Below the pieces are notes generated by a model. It ran no database searches. It had not been told where the DNA came from and saw only the letters and a list, made by a program, of their open reading frames with translations. A stretch of DNA of 38,230 nucleotides, from the NCBI GenBank assembly GCA_011053005.1, contig DRHW01000014.1:1-38230 (forward strand). The letters run 5' to 3'. Both the position numbers and the translations under genes were made by a program. Source of the stretch: Methylophaga sp. Lineage in GTDB: Bacteria > Pseudomonadota > Gammaproteobacteria > Nitrosococcales > Methylophagaceae. This document shows, in pieces, positions 1 to 8,495 of this stretch (positions are counted from its first letter, which is position 1; each line of letters opens with the position of its first letter).

Positions 1-210
1 GAAACAGTAAATAGCAACAGATTCAATCATTGCTAAACCAACAAATAAAGTCCGAGTAATTGTTGACGCTGAGTCAGGCTGTTGGGCTAAAGCACTAAGC
101 GCTGTTGCAACAGCACGCCCTTCCCCTAGTGCGGGGCCAATACCTCCTATTGCAATGGTTAATCCAGCAGTCACAATCGAAACCATCGCGATTAGCGTCA
201 TGTTATCCAT
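1..210 (-). CDS. atpE: N-type ATPase c subunit AtpE (partial, N-terminal 70 residues)
   Basis: Rotor-ring (c) subunit of a membrane F-type ATPase; the gene runs off the left edge. Reading the minus strand from ATG at 210 gives 70 codons. The first helix contains a GEGRA motif with Glu30, the polar loop is QQPD (43-46), and the second helix has the ion-binding Glu63 followed by Ser64 (MIES). Glu followed by Ser/Thr in helix 2 is typical of Na+-type c subunits. Glu30 sits where the Ilyobacter Na+ c subunit has Gln32, so this protein has a two-carboxylate site, a known trait of N-type c rings. The gene follows atpB by 12 bases, matching N-ATPase operon order. Whether Na+ or H+ is carried cannot be settled from sequence. 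Confidence 0.93.
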   Translation of the reverse strand, partial: MDNMTLIAMVSIVTAGLTIAIGGIGPALGEGRAVATALSALAQQPDSASTITRTLFVGLAMIESVAIYCF

Positions 211-222
211 AATAAGTCCTTG

Positions 223-918
223 TCATAAATTGTCACCGTATGATTCACCTTGACCACGAGTGGCTGCAGCGATGTATACAGTGGCGAGAATACTAAAGAT
301 GTAAGCCTGTACGACACCGGTTAGCAGATGAAGTACATCGAGTAATAATGGGAAAATTAGCGGTGTAATCGTTAACAAAATAGCAATAATCATTCCGCCA
401 CTCATCACATTACCGAACAAACGGATCGCTAAGGCTAAAGTACGGGAGATCTCACTAATAATATTAAAGGGCAACATAATCATTGTCGGTTGCATATACG
501 ATTTAAGGTAACCAGCAACGCCCTGTTCTCTAATGCCAAATAGCGGAACCGCAATAAATACACATATTGCCAAAGCCGTTGTCGTCGATAAAGATCCGGT
601 GGGTGGCTGATAACCAGGAAAAATGACACACAAATTTGCCACTAAAATAAATAAAAATAGCGTGCCGATAAACGCAATGTATTGACGTGATTGTCGTTCG
701 TTTAAGCCTACTTCCTCAATTTGTGACTTAATGCCTAAGGTGATCACTTCCAATACATGCTGCCAGCGTGAAATATGCAGATCATCCGTCAATTTTCTAG
801 TGACAAGCCAAGCACCTAATGTCATAAGCAACATCAATCCCCAGGTTGTGACAACAGTAAGATTGAGCTTAGCAAAGCCATATTGCCAAAAAATGAGCTC
901 ATCTGAACTAAGGTTCAT
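223..918 (-). CDS. atpB: N-type ATPase a subunit AtpB
   Basis: Stator a subunit that forms the ion half-channels against the c ring in the inner membrane. The 231-residue protein has several hydrophobic helices and the family signature ALAIRLFGN, whose Arg is the essential stator charge. I place the start at ATG 918 (MNLSSDELIFWQYG), because the longer reading frame back to 969 adds a charged, non-conserved stretch. With this start the gene overlaps the end of atpR by 11 bases, consistent with translational coupling. It belongs to the minus-strand atpDCQRBE operon. Length and motif fit the family well. Confidence 0.93.
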   Translation of the reverse strand: MNLSSDELIFWQYGFAKLNLTVVTTWGLMLLMTLGAWLVTRKLTDDLHISRWQHVLEVITLGIKSQIEEVGLNERQSRQYIAFIGTLFLFILVANLCVIFPGYQPPTGSLSTTTALAICVFIAVPLFGIREQGVAGYLKSYMQPTMIMLPFNIISEISRTLALAIRLFGNVMSGGMIIAILLTITPLIFPLLLDVLHLLTGVVQAYIFSILATVYIAAATRGQGESYGDNL

Positions 919-1192
919 GACTATTTTCCTGCGGTGATGGAATGAAATGAGTGAGCAACATACGGGCAATAATGAAGCCTAACAAGGCGACACATAATCG
1001 CTGCCAATCATCGCCCAACACCACATAAAACCCACTGATAACGACCGCCATACGCAACATAATACTGCCTAAAAACAATAACCCAGGATTAGGTGACGTT
1101 GTCGCTTTGCGTATTGTTAACCACAATCCGCCAAAAAAAAAGAGGCCAAGCGCCATACCCACCAAGAAAGATAATAGTAGTCCTATGATCAC
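908..1192 (-). CDS. atpR: N-type ATPase accessory membrane protein AtpR
   Basis: Small (94 aa) hydrophobic protein with about three predicted membrane helices (roughly 1-25, 35-58, 65-85). AtpR occurs only in N-ATPase operons, between the AtpI-like atpQ and atpB, exactly as here. The family is noted for Arg residues inside helices; here LRMAVVISGF and FIIARMLL carry them. Its proposed role is to help assemble or charge-balance the c ring, which has extra carboxylates; this is not proven. It overlaps atpQ by 4 bases and atpB by 11. Assignment rests mainly on gene order plus size and topology. Confidence 0.85.
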   Translation of the reverse strand: MIIGLLLSFLVGMALGLFFFGGLWLTIRKATTSPNPGLLFLGSIMLRMAVVISGFYVVLGDDWQRLCVALLGFIIARMLLTHFIPSPQENSHEP

Positions 1193-1506
1193 TTCGGTTG
1201 TTCCTCATCATCATTCATTTCACGATATTCTTTCGATACCCAGTGCCAAGCGATCAAACAACCGACAATCATGCCCAATAGCAATAAATTTAATGTCCAT
1301 GCATACGCACCAGGATATGCATTATCCAACGATAGTCCGAGTGTTAGCCCTAACAAAGTAGGAACGGTGATCGTCCATCCAACGATGCCCATCATGCCAA
1401 GCCCTTGCCAAACATGTTTATGGACTTGACGTAGAGCCTTAAGCTTGCGGTCGGCTACTTCATTGACCTTACGCATATAAAGTGTATCTTCATCGCTTAA
1501 TTTCAT
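1189..1506 (-). CDS. atpQ: AtpI/AtpQ-like ATPase assembly protein
   Basis: A 105-residue protein with a charged N-terminal part (1-38) followed by two hydrophobic helices (about 39-60 and 72-94) and a charged tail ending in DDEEQPK. This is the layout of the AtpI/AtpZ family, thought to assist c-ring assembly and possibly Mg2+ supply. In N-ATPase operons it is called AtpQ and lies between atpC and atpR. The start ATG at 1506 lies 14 bases after atpC, and its end overlaps atpR by 4 bases. Confidence 0.85.
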   Translation of the reverse strand: MKLSDEDTLYMRKVNEVADRKLKALRQVHKHVWQGLGMMGIVGWTITVPTLLGLTLGLSLDNAYPGAYAWTLNLLLLGMIVGCLIAWHWVSKEYREMNDDEEQPK

Positions 1507-1519
1507 CGTGTTATTCTCA

Positions 1520-3365
<1,846 letters not shown>

Positions 3366-3651
3366 TTAATACTCCTCGTTCTGCAGTCAAAAATAATATT
3401 ACAGGGTATTCGATTAATGAAATTCAAGAATAGTGATCAAGGCATTACCTATTTTTTCAAAGTTTTGCATCGATCGCTGCTTATATTGAAATGAAATACT
3501 GAAACCCTTAATTTTTATACGGTTATCTTTCTTCCATTAAGAACTCATTGTTCAATAAATGCAAGATAAGAGATCAATTCACACCACAATTAATTGGACC
3601 CTATATGGTAGGATAAAAGCCATACCTTATTAATTAACATTCGGTCGTTTG

Positions 3652-4005
3652 ATGACAAAAAATAGCCACAAAATTCGTTTCTTTAGAGAACGCATCCCTA
3701 CATTTTCATGCACGCCTGGTTGCCACGATTGCTGCGGCCCTGTAACCGCTTCATCAGAAGAAGTATCTAGGTTGCCGATGAAAAGTGATCAAGAACATGA
3801 AATAGCGCTTGCTGAGTTAAACTGTCCCTATCTCGGAGAGAATGGTTGTGAAGTGTATGAAGAACGCCCATTAATTTGCCGCCTATTTGGCACTACCCCT
3901 AGAATGCCCTGCCCTAATGAACAAAGGCCAGAAGAAATGATTGATCACGACATTGAGCTAAAAATTCATAAATTTCTGGCAGAGACACGACAAGTATTAT
4001 TATAG
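3652..4005 (+). CDS. YkgJ-type cysteine-cluster protein (putative Zn/Fe-binding)
   Basis: Soluble protein of about 117 residues with the N-terminal cluster CTPGCHDCCGP and later cysteines in the patterns CPYLGENGCEVYEERPLICR and MPCPN. This spacing is that of the YkgJ / CxxCxxCC family, annotated as zinc- or iron-chelating with no established reaction. A TTG at 3649 immediately precedes ATG 3652; I use the ATG. No clear Shine-Dalgarno is visible. It stands alone between the divergent N-ATPase operon and the APE operon and has no obvious link to either. Confidence 0.8.
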   Translation: MTKNSHKIRFFRERIPTFSCTPGCHDCCGPVTASSEEVSRLPMKSDQEHEIALAELNCPYLGENGCEVYEERPLICRLFGTTPRMPCPNEQRPEEMIDHDIELKIHKFLAETRQVLL

Positions 4006-4040
4006 CTAGCGACAATAGCTTTCTCACGTTGGTTTGGGAT

Positions 4041-4070
4041 GCACAGGGCTTGTTTAAACAAGTACTGTGC
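4041..4070. repeat. 30-base inverted repeat (hairpin or operator) before the APE operon
   Basis: The site has outer arms GCACAG and CTGTGC (4041-4046, 4065-4070) around a perfect 14-base palindrome CTTGTTTAAACAAG (4049-4062), separated by two mismatched bases on each side. It is followed by TGTCTTTAAA rather than a T-run, so it is a poor intrinsic terminator for the upstream gene. A dimeric regulator site or a weak terminator are both possible. A second, smaller inverted repeat (GCTTAC 4107-4112 / GTAAGC 4123-4128) follows. Confidence 0.5.
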
Positions 4071-4274
4071 TGTCTTTAAATTAATGATTAGCTCCTCGCC
4101 TTTGAAGCTTACAGGCTCAACAGTAAGCCCTGCTCAAACTAAAAACTTATAGTCGGAAAACGTTACTTTTCTGTGTAGAATATGCACCATTAGTCTCTAT
4201 CATTGAGTGTAATTAGTGATAAAACGTTAGAAAATCATTCTATTCTCGTAAACATTTCAGGCAATCTTAAATTC

Positions 4275-4580
4275 ATGCATAACGACCAAAAAACTACCGA
4301 CACTACTTCTTCATCAACTAGCACTGAAGAACTACAACGTGAAGTCGCTGAGCTGATGGTTGAATGTTTAAACCTAGAAGTAGCCGCAGACCAAATTTTA
4401 GCTGACGATCCCTTATATGAAGACGGATTAGGTTTAGATTCAATTGATGTATTAGAAGTCGCTTTAGTCGTGTCTAAGCGTTATGGATTACAACTACGTG
4501 ATGACAACGTAGATAATCAGCATATTTTTAGTTCTTTACGTAACCTATCAGACTATATTGCAAGTAAGAGAACCCTTTAA
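4275..4580 (+). CDS. Acyl carrier protein of the aryl polyene pathway
   Basis: Carries the growing aryl polyenoyl chain on a phosphopantetheine arm. The 101-residue product from ATG 4275 has the ACP helical core from about residue 19 and the attachment motif LGLDSIDVLE with Ser56. The frame is open upstream to a TTG at 4203, but that start has no ribosome site and adds a non-ACP-like leader. Residues 7-18 are a Thr/Ser-rich, probably disordered tail. The stop codon abuts the next ATG (4581). APE clusters usually encode two ACPs (ApeE and ApeF); only this one is found here. Confidence 0.88.
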   Translation: MHNDQKTTDTTSSSTSTEELQREVAELMVECLNLEVAADQILADDPLYEDGLGLDSIDVLEVALVVSKRYGLQLRDDNVDNQHIFSSLRNLSDYIASKRTL

Positions 4581-5216
4581 ATGCCCCTTCGCATCCTACG
4601 ATGGATGGGTATAGCAGGGCTTTTGATTGCTTATGCTGTATTAGCACATTACACCAATCAATCAGTACACAACGGTCATTTAGGCGCATTAGTGGCCATT
4701 ACCCCCACAGCCTTTATATTACTGGTGGCAAGTAAACAATCCATTTGGCGATTTAGCCTGATGCTAATAGTGCTGACAATTGCTTTATGGTTCGGTTGGG
4801 CTACACTGACCAACAATTTCTGGTATGTATATTGGCTGCAAGATGCAGGTTTACAATTTGCACTATTTGTTACATTTGGTCGGACATTAATCGCTAACAG
4901 GCAGCCGCTATGTACACGGTTTGCTGAAATGGTACATTCAGGTAGTTTATCTCCACAGCACTATGTCTATACAAGACAAATCACCTTCGCTTGGACACTA
5001 TTTTTTGCCCTAATGACGATAATTTCTACGCTACTTTTTTTCTTTGCACCACTAACCACATGGTCTCTTTTTGCTAATTTTCTAACCTTACCTTTAATCG
5101 CTTTAATGTTTATTGTTGAATACGGCGTACGGATCTGGGTCTTGCCCGATTCACGACAAAACAATATTTTTGATGCTATAAAAGCCTATAAAAATGACCC
5201 TGAGCGGCGCTTTTAA
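4581..5216 (+). CDS. COG4648-type membrane protein of APE clusters
   Basis: An integral membrane protein of 211 residues with about five to six hydrophobic segments (near 7-24, 32-50, 55-75, 85-100, 130-152, 160-180), ending in a charged tail. It resembles the COG4648 family that recurs between the ACP and AMP-ligase genes in aryl polyene clusters (called ApeG in some systems). Its biochemical role is unknown. It starts directly after the ACP stop codon with no gap, indicating coupled translation. The family call rests on position, size and hydropathy. Confidence 0.7.
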   Translation: MPLRILRWMGIAGLLIAYAVLAHYTNQSVHNGHLGALVAITPTAFILLVASKQSIWRFSLMLIVLTIALWFGWATLTNNFWYVYWLQDAGLQFALFVTFGRTLIANRQPLCTRFAEMVHSGSLSPQHYVYTRQITFAWTLFFALMTIISTLLFFFAPLTTWSLFANFLTLPLIALMFIVEYGVRIWVLPDSRQNNIFDAIKAYKNDPERRF

Positions 5217-5232
5217 TTGTTATTGAACTAAT

Positions 5233-6588
5233 ATGACAACACTGCCGCTAGTATCTCATCTAACACCTGATTCAATCATCGCTTGGCGTAACCGAGACGG
5301 CGATGCTGTGACATTGCATCAGTTCTTAGCTGATGTAAACCAGCTTGTATCGTTATTCCCTGCTGGTAGTCATATGCTCAATATGTGCAGCGATCGCTAT
5401 CATTTTAGTGTTGGATTAGCCGCAGCAATCGTCGCTAATAAAGTTAGCTTATTGCCCTCTACACATACGCCAGAAGTCATTCGTCAAATTAAAGCTTTCG
5501 CACCTGATGTATTTTGCTTAACAGATAATGAAAACTGCAATGTCGATCTCCCCCAATTAGCATTTCCCTTAGCCCAAAAAAATGATACTTCGCTCTTTGC
5601 TATTCCTCAGATTAATCGCGAACAATGTGTTGCCATTGTTTTTACTTCGGGTTCGACGGGTCACCCAAAACCTCACCCAAAAACATGGGCCGCATTAGTC
5701 AGTAGTATTCAAGCTCAAGCATTACGAATTGGGCTTCAACATCATGCTGGCACAACGTTAATTAGCACGGTGCCACCACAGCATATGTATGGTTTAGAAT
5801 CGAGCGTATTAATCGCTTGGTTCACTGGCAATGCCTTGTGTGATGCTCAACCATTTTATCCTGCAGATGTATGCCAAACGCTGAGTGCTGTGCCTTCACC
5901 CCGTGTGCTCGTTTCCTCTCCAGTACATCTTCGTACATTACTTGATGCCGATCTAATTATTCCCAAAGTCGACCAGATTCTTTCTGCCACCGCACCGCTT
6001 ACGATTGAGCTTGCACAGAAAGTTGAATCACATTGTGACGCCCCGCTATTTGAAATTTACGGCAGTACTGAAACAGGGCTAATCGCAACGCGTCGTTCAT
6101 CGCAAACAGATAAATGGCAATTATTGCCGGAGATACATCTCATTGCTAAAGATGAAAAAGTGTATGCCATGGGTGGCCACATTAATACATTAACGATTAT
6201 GAATGATGTGTTTGATGCAATAACAAAAACAGACTTTTTATTACGAGGGCGGGTTGACGATATGATCAATATCGCAGGCAGACGTCACTCTTTAGCCAGT
6301 CTTAATCATATACTTAATTCTATTCCTGGCGTTATTGATGGTGCGTTTTATATGCCAGATGAAAATGATAATAGTAGTACCACCACACGTTTATCAGCCT
6401 GCGTTGTGGCACCAGAACTTAATGCCACACAGTTACTAAGCATGTTACGCGACTTTATAGCGCCTGTTTTTCTACCTCGACCACTATTATTCATTGATAA
6501 ACTCCCTCGAAATGAAACAGGAAAATTATCACGCGCTTCGTTACACGATTTATTTCACTCCCCTCACTTAGGCAAGTCTAATGAATAA
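5233..6588 (+). CDS. Aryl-ACP ligase (AMP-forming; ApeH/XanA2-like)
   Basis: Adenylate-forming enzyme expected to activate a hydroxybenzoate with ATP and load it on the pathway ACP as polyketide starter. The 451-residue protein has the phosphate-binding loop IVFTSGSTGHPK (135-146), the EIYGSTETG motif (274-282), a hinge-region RGRVDDMINIAGRR, and a C-terminal NETGKLSR with the catalytic Lys. It is shorter than typical acyl-CoA synthetases, as are the APE ligases. The chorismatase gene elsewhere in this window (22438-23556) supplies the likely substrate, 3- or 4-hydroxybenzoate. It overlaps the dehydratase gene by 8 bases. Confidence 0.88.
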   Translation: MTTLPLVSHLTPDSIIAWRNRDGDAVTLHQFLADVNQLVSLFPAGSHMLNMCSDRYHFSVGLAAAIVANKVSLLPSTHTPEVIRQIKAFAPDVFCLTDNENCNVDLPQLAFPLAQKNDTSLFAIPQINREQCVAIVFTSGSTGHPKPHPKTWAALVSSIQAQALRIGLQHHAGTTLISTVPPQHMYGLESSVLIAWFTGNALCDAQPFYPADVCQTLSAVPSPRVLVSSPVHLRTLLDADLIIPKVDQILSATAPLTIELAQKVESHCDAPLFEIYGSTETGLIATRRSSQTDKWQLLPEIHLIAKDEKVYAMGGHINTLTIMNDVFDAITKTDFLLRGRVDDMINIAGRRHSLASLNHILNSIPGVIDGAFYMPDENDNSSTTTRLSACVVAPELNATQLLSMLRDFIAPVFLPRPLLFIDKLPRNETGKLSRASLHDLFHSPHLGKSNE

Positions 6589-6898
6589 TGTCACGCACTT
6601 GACAATTCCCGCCGATCATCCCGCTTTTGCAGGCCATTTTCCCGGCAATCCGACTGTTCCTGGTGTCGTATTATTGGATATCGCTTTACATGCCATTACC
6701 ACCGCGACGGGCACAGACTTAGCCGTGTGTGAAATTAGCACTGTTAAATTTCTAAGCCCCGTATCGCCAAATGAACCAATCTCGATAGAACACACCTTAT
6801 TACCAACAGGGGCAATTCGCTTTGAAATAGTCTGTGGTACAAGGAAAATCGCCACCGGCAGAGTCATTAACCACTCTAGTAAAAGCACAACATTGTAA
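6581..6898 (+). CDS. FabZ-like hotdog dehydratase (ApeI-like)
   Basis: A small (105 aa) single-hotdog 3-hydroxyacyl-ACP dehydratase. It shows the FabZ signature HPAFAGHFPGNPTVPGV with His19. The acidic partner is Asp33 in VLLDIAL, where FabZ has Glu and FabA has Asp. It is shorter than FabZ (about 150 aa), as in ApeI proteins. Expected role: one of the two dehydration activities that leave the all-trans conjugated chain. It overlaps the ligase by 8 bases and the acyltransferase start by one base (TAATG). Confidence 0.85.
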   Translation: MNNVTHLTIPADHPAFAGHFPGNPTVPGVVLLDIALHAITTATGTDLAVCEISTVKFLSPVSPNEPISIEHTLLPTGAIRFEIVCGTRKIATGRVINHSSKSTTL

Positions 6899-7839
6899 TG
6901 AGTAACACTCGCAAAGCGACCAATACAGATTGGGCCAATACGCCAGAGCGTAGCAATATGCTTTTGCTAAGGATAATGACCTGGATTTCATTACATCTAG
7001 GTCGTCGTTTTTCACGTGTAGTGCTTCACTTAATTGCTAGCTATTTTTTACTCTTTTCTCCCACTAGCCGCGCCGCATCACGCGATTATCTGACACGCAT
7101 CTTTGGTTACACACCGCGTTGGCGTGATCTGTATCGACATTTTTTTACTTTTGCTTCGACCATTCATGACCGGCTTTATTTAGTTAATCGGCGGTTTGAT
7201 TTATTTGATTTTGACGTGCATGGCATAGAGATGCTGCATAAATTACTTGATGAAGGTAATGGCTTATTTTTGTTGGGCGCTCATTTAGGTAGTTTCGAAG
7301 TGATTAACTCTCTGGCCGTTAAACATACCGACTTACGCGTTGCCATGTTGATGTATCAAGAAAATGCTCAAAAGATAAATGCGACTTTGAATGCCATTAA
7401 TCCGAATATGACTCATGACATTATTGGACTTGGCCATATTGACTCAATGATACAAGTCAGTGAGCGTTTAGATGATGGTTATATGGTGGGTATATTAGCT
7501 GATCGTAGTCCTGCTATGAATGATGCACATTATGCAGTCGAGATCCTTGGTAGTGATGTAAACTTACCCAGTGGCCCACTACGAATGGCTGCTTTATTGA
7601 AACGGCCTGTGGTATTTATGACTGGACTTTATTTAGGCGGCAATCGCTACGCAATTCATTTCGATACGTTGGCAGATTTTTCTAATATTAGCCGGGCTGA
7701 TCGCCCTGCTGCGTTGCATGCGGCAAGTCATCGATATGCGGAACTCATCAATCAATATTGTCACAAAGCGCCTTATAACTGGTTCAATTTTTTTGATTTT
7801 TGGAAGTCATCACCTGCCAAAGGATCCAATAAACCATGA
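6898..7839 (+). CDS. LpxL/HtrB-family acyltransferase
   Basis: A 313-residue inner-membrane acyltransferase of the lipid A acyltransferase family. A hydrophobic stretch lies at about 38-55, and the catalytic HX4E motif is visible as GAHLGSFE (His129, Glu134). In many APE clusters this domain is the C-terminal half of a glycosyltransferase-acyltransferase fusion (ApeJ). Here it stands alone, and a free family 2 glycosyltransferase lies on the opposite strand at 20858-21622. A likely role is moving the polyenoyl or a fatty acyl chain onto the lipid anchor. It overlaps the LolA-like gene by 4 bases. Confidence 0.82.
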   Translation: MSNTRKATNTDWANTPERSNMLLLRIMTWISLHLGRRFSRVVLHLIASYFLLFSPTSRAASRDYLTRIFGYTPRWRDLYRHFFTFASTIHDRLYLVNRRFDLFDFDVHGIEMLHKLLDEGNGLFLLGAHLGSFEVINSLAVKHTDLRVAMLMYQENAQKINATLNAINPNMTHDIIGLGHIDSMIQVSERLDDGYMVGILADRSPAMNDAHYAVEILGSDVNLPSGPLRMAALLKRPVVFMTGLYLGGNRYAIHFDTLADFSNISRADRPAALHAASHRYAELINQYCHKAPYNWFNFFDFWKSSPAKGSNKP

Positions 7840-8495
7840 TGTCATTCGCGAATTTTTTCCACTCTGTTTTGTCGACTATTTCATTCGTTCGACCCAAAAA
7901 ACTAATCATATTGTTCATGCTGATTCCTGCATTAAGTCATGCCGATGAGTGGAATATTAAGCAATTAATGACTGCGTTAGCACAAGTACAAACTCGCCAT
8001 GCTTTATTTATTGAAAGAAAATCGATCGCTCTTCTTACTGTTCCAGTCGAGTCCTCTGGAGAGTTGATTTATACAGCGCCCAATCATCTTGTAAAAAGAA
8101 CACTTAAGCCTAAACGTGAATCAATGGTCTTAGATGAAGACACACTCAACATTGAACTCAGCACCCAACAAAATTTGCCTATTGGTGGCAAGCAAACGAG
8201 CAAAAAAAATTATCAACTACAATTACAAGATTATCCTGAAATAGCAGTCTTTATTGATAGCATTCGGGGCACATTAGCAGGCGATCTTCCGGCGCTACAA
8301 AAAAACTATCAGCTCAGCTTGATTGGCAATATCGATGATTGGACTTTATCGCTCAACCCCACTAATGAAAAGATGCAAGCGCTGGTCAAAAATATTGATA
8401 TTTCAGGTGAACATAATGCCATTCATCGTATCGAAATTAATCAAACAGATGGTGATAGTTCACTGATGCTCATTGAACAAAAGCTAACGCCCTAA
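7836..8495 (+). CDS. LolA-like periplasmic carrier protein (ApeL-like)
   Basis: Exported protein of 219 residues. The N-terminus has basic residues (RPKK, about 19-22), a hydrophobic core and a signal peptidase site near ALSHA/DEW (about 36/37). The rest resembles the LolA/LolB half-barrel: LMTALAQVQTRHALFIERK, then SGELIYTAPNHLVKRT and a C-terminal IHRIEINQTDGDSS strand. LolA-like proteins precede MMPL exporters in APE clusters and are thought to carry the hydrophobic product across the periplasm. Start codons at 7836 and 7839 are adjacent; both overlap the upstream stop region. Confidence 0.8.
   Translation: MMSFANFFHSVLSTISFVRPKKLIILFMLIPALSHADEWNIKQLMTALAQVQTRHALFIERKSIALLTVPVESSGELIYTAPNHLVKRTLKPKRESMVLDEDTLNIELSTQQNLPIGGKQTSKKNYQLQLQDYPEIAVFIDSIRGTLAGDLPALQKNYQLSLIGNIDDWTLSLNPTNEKMQALVKNIDISGEHNAIHRIEINQTDGDSSLMLIEQKLTP

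Noticed and set aside
4107-4128. GCTTAC/GTAAGC inverted repeat as a terminator
   Set aside because: The stem is only six bases with a 10-base loop and no T-run, too weak to call.
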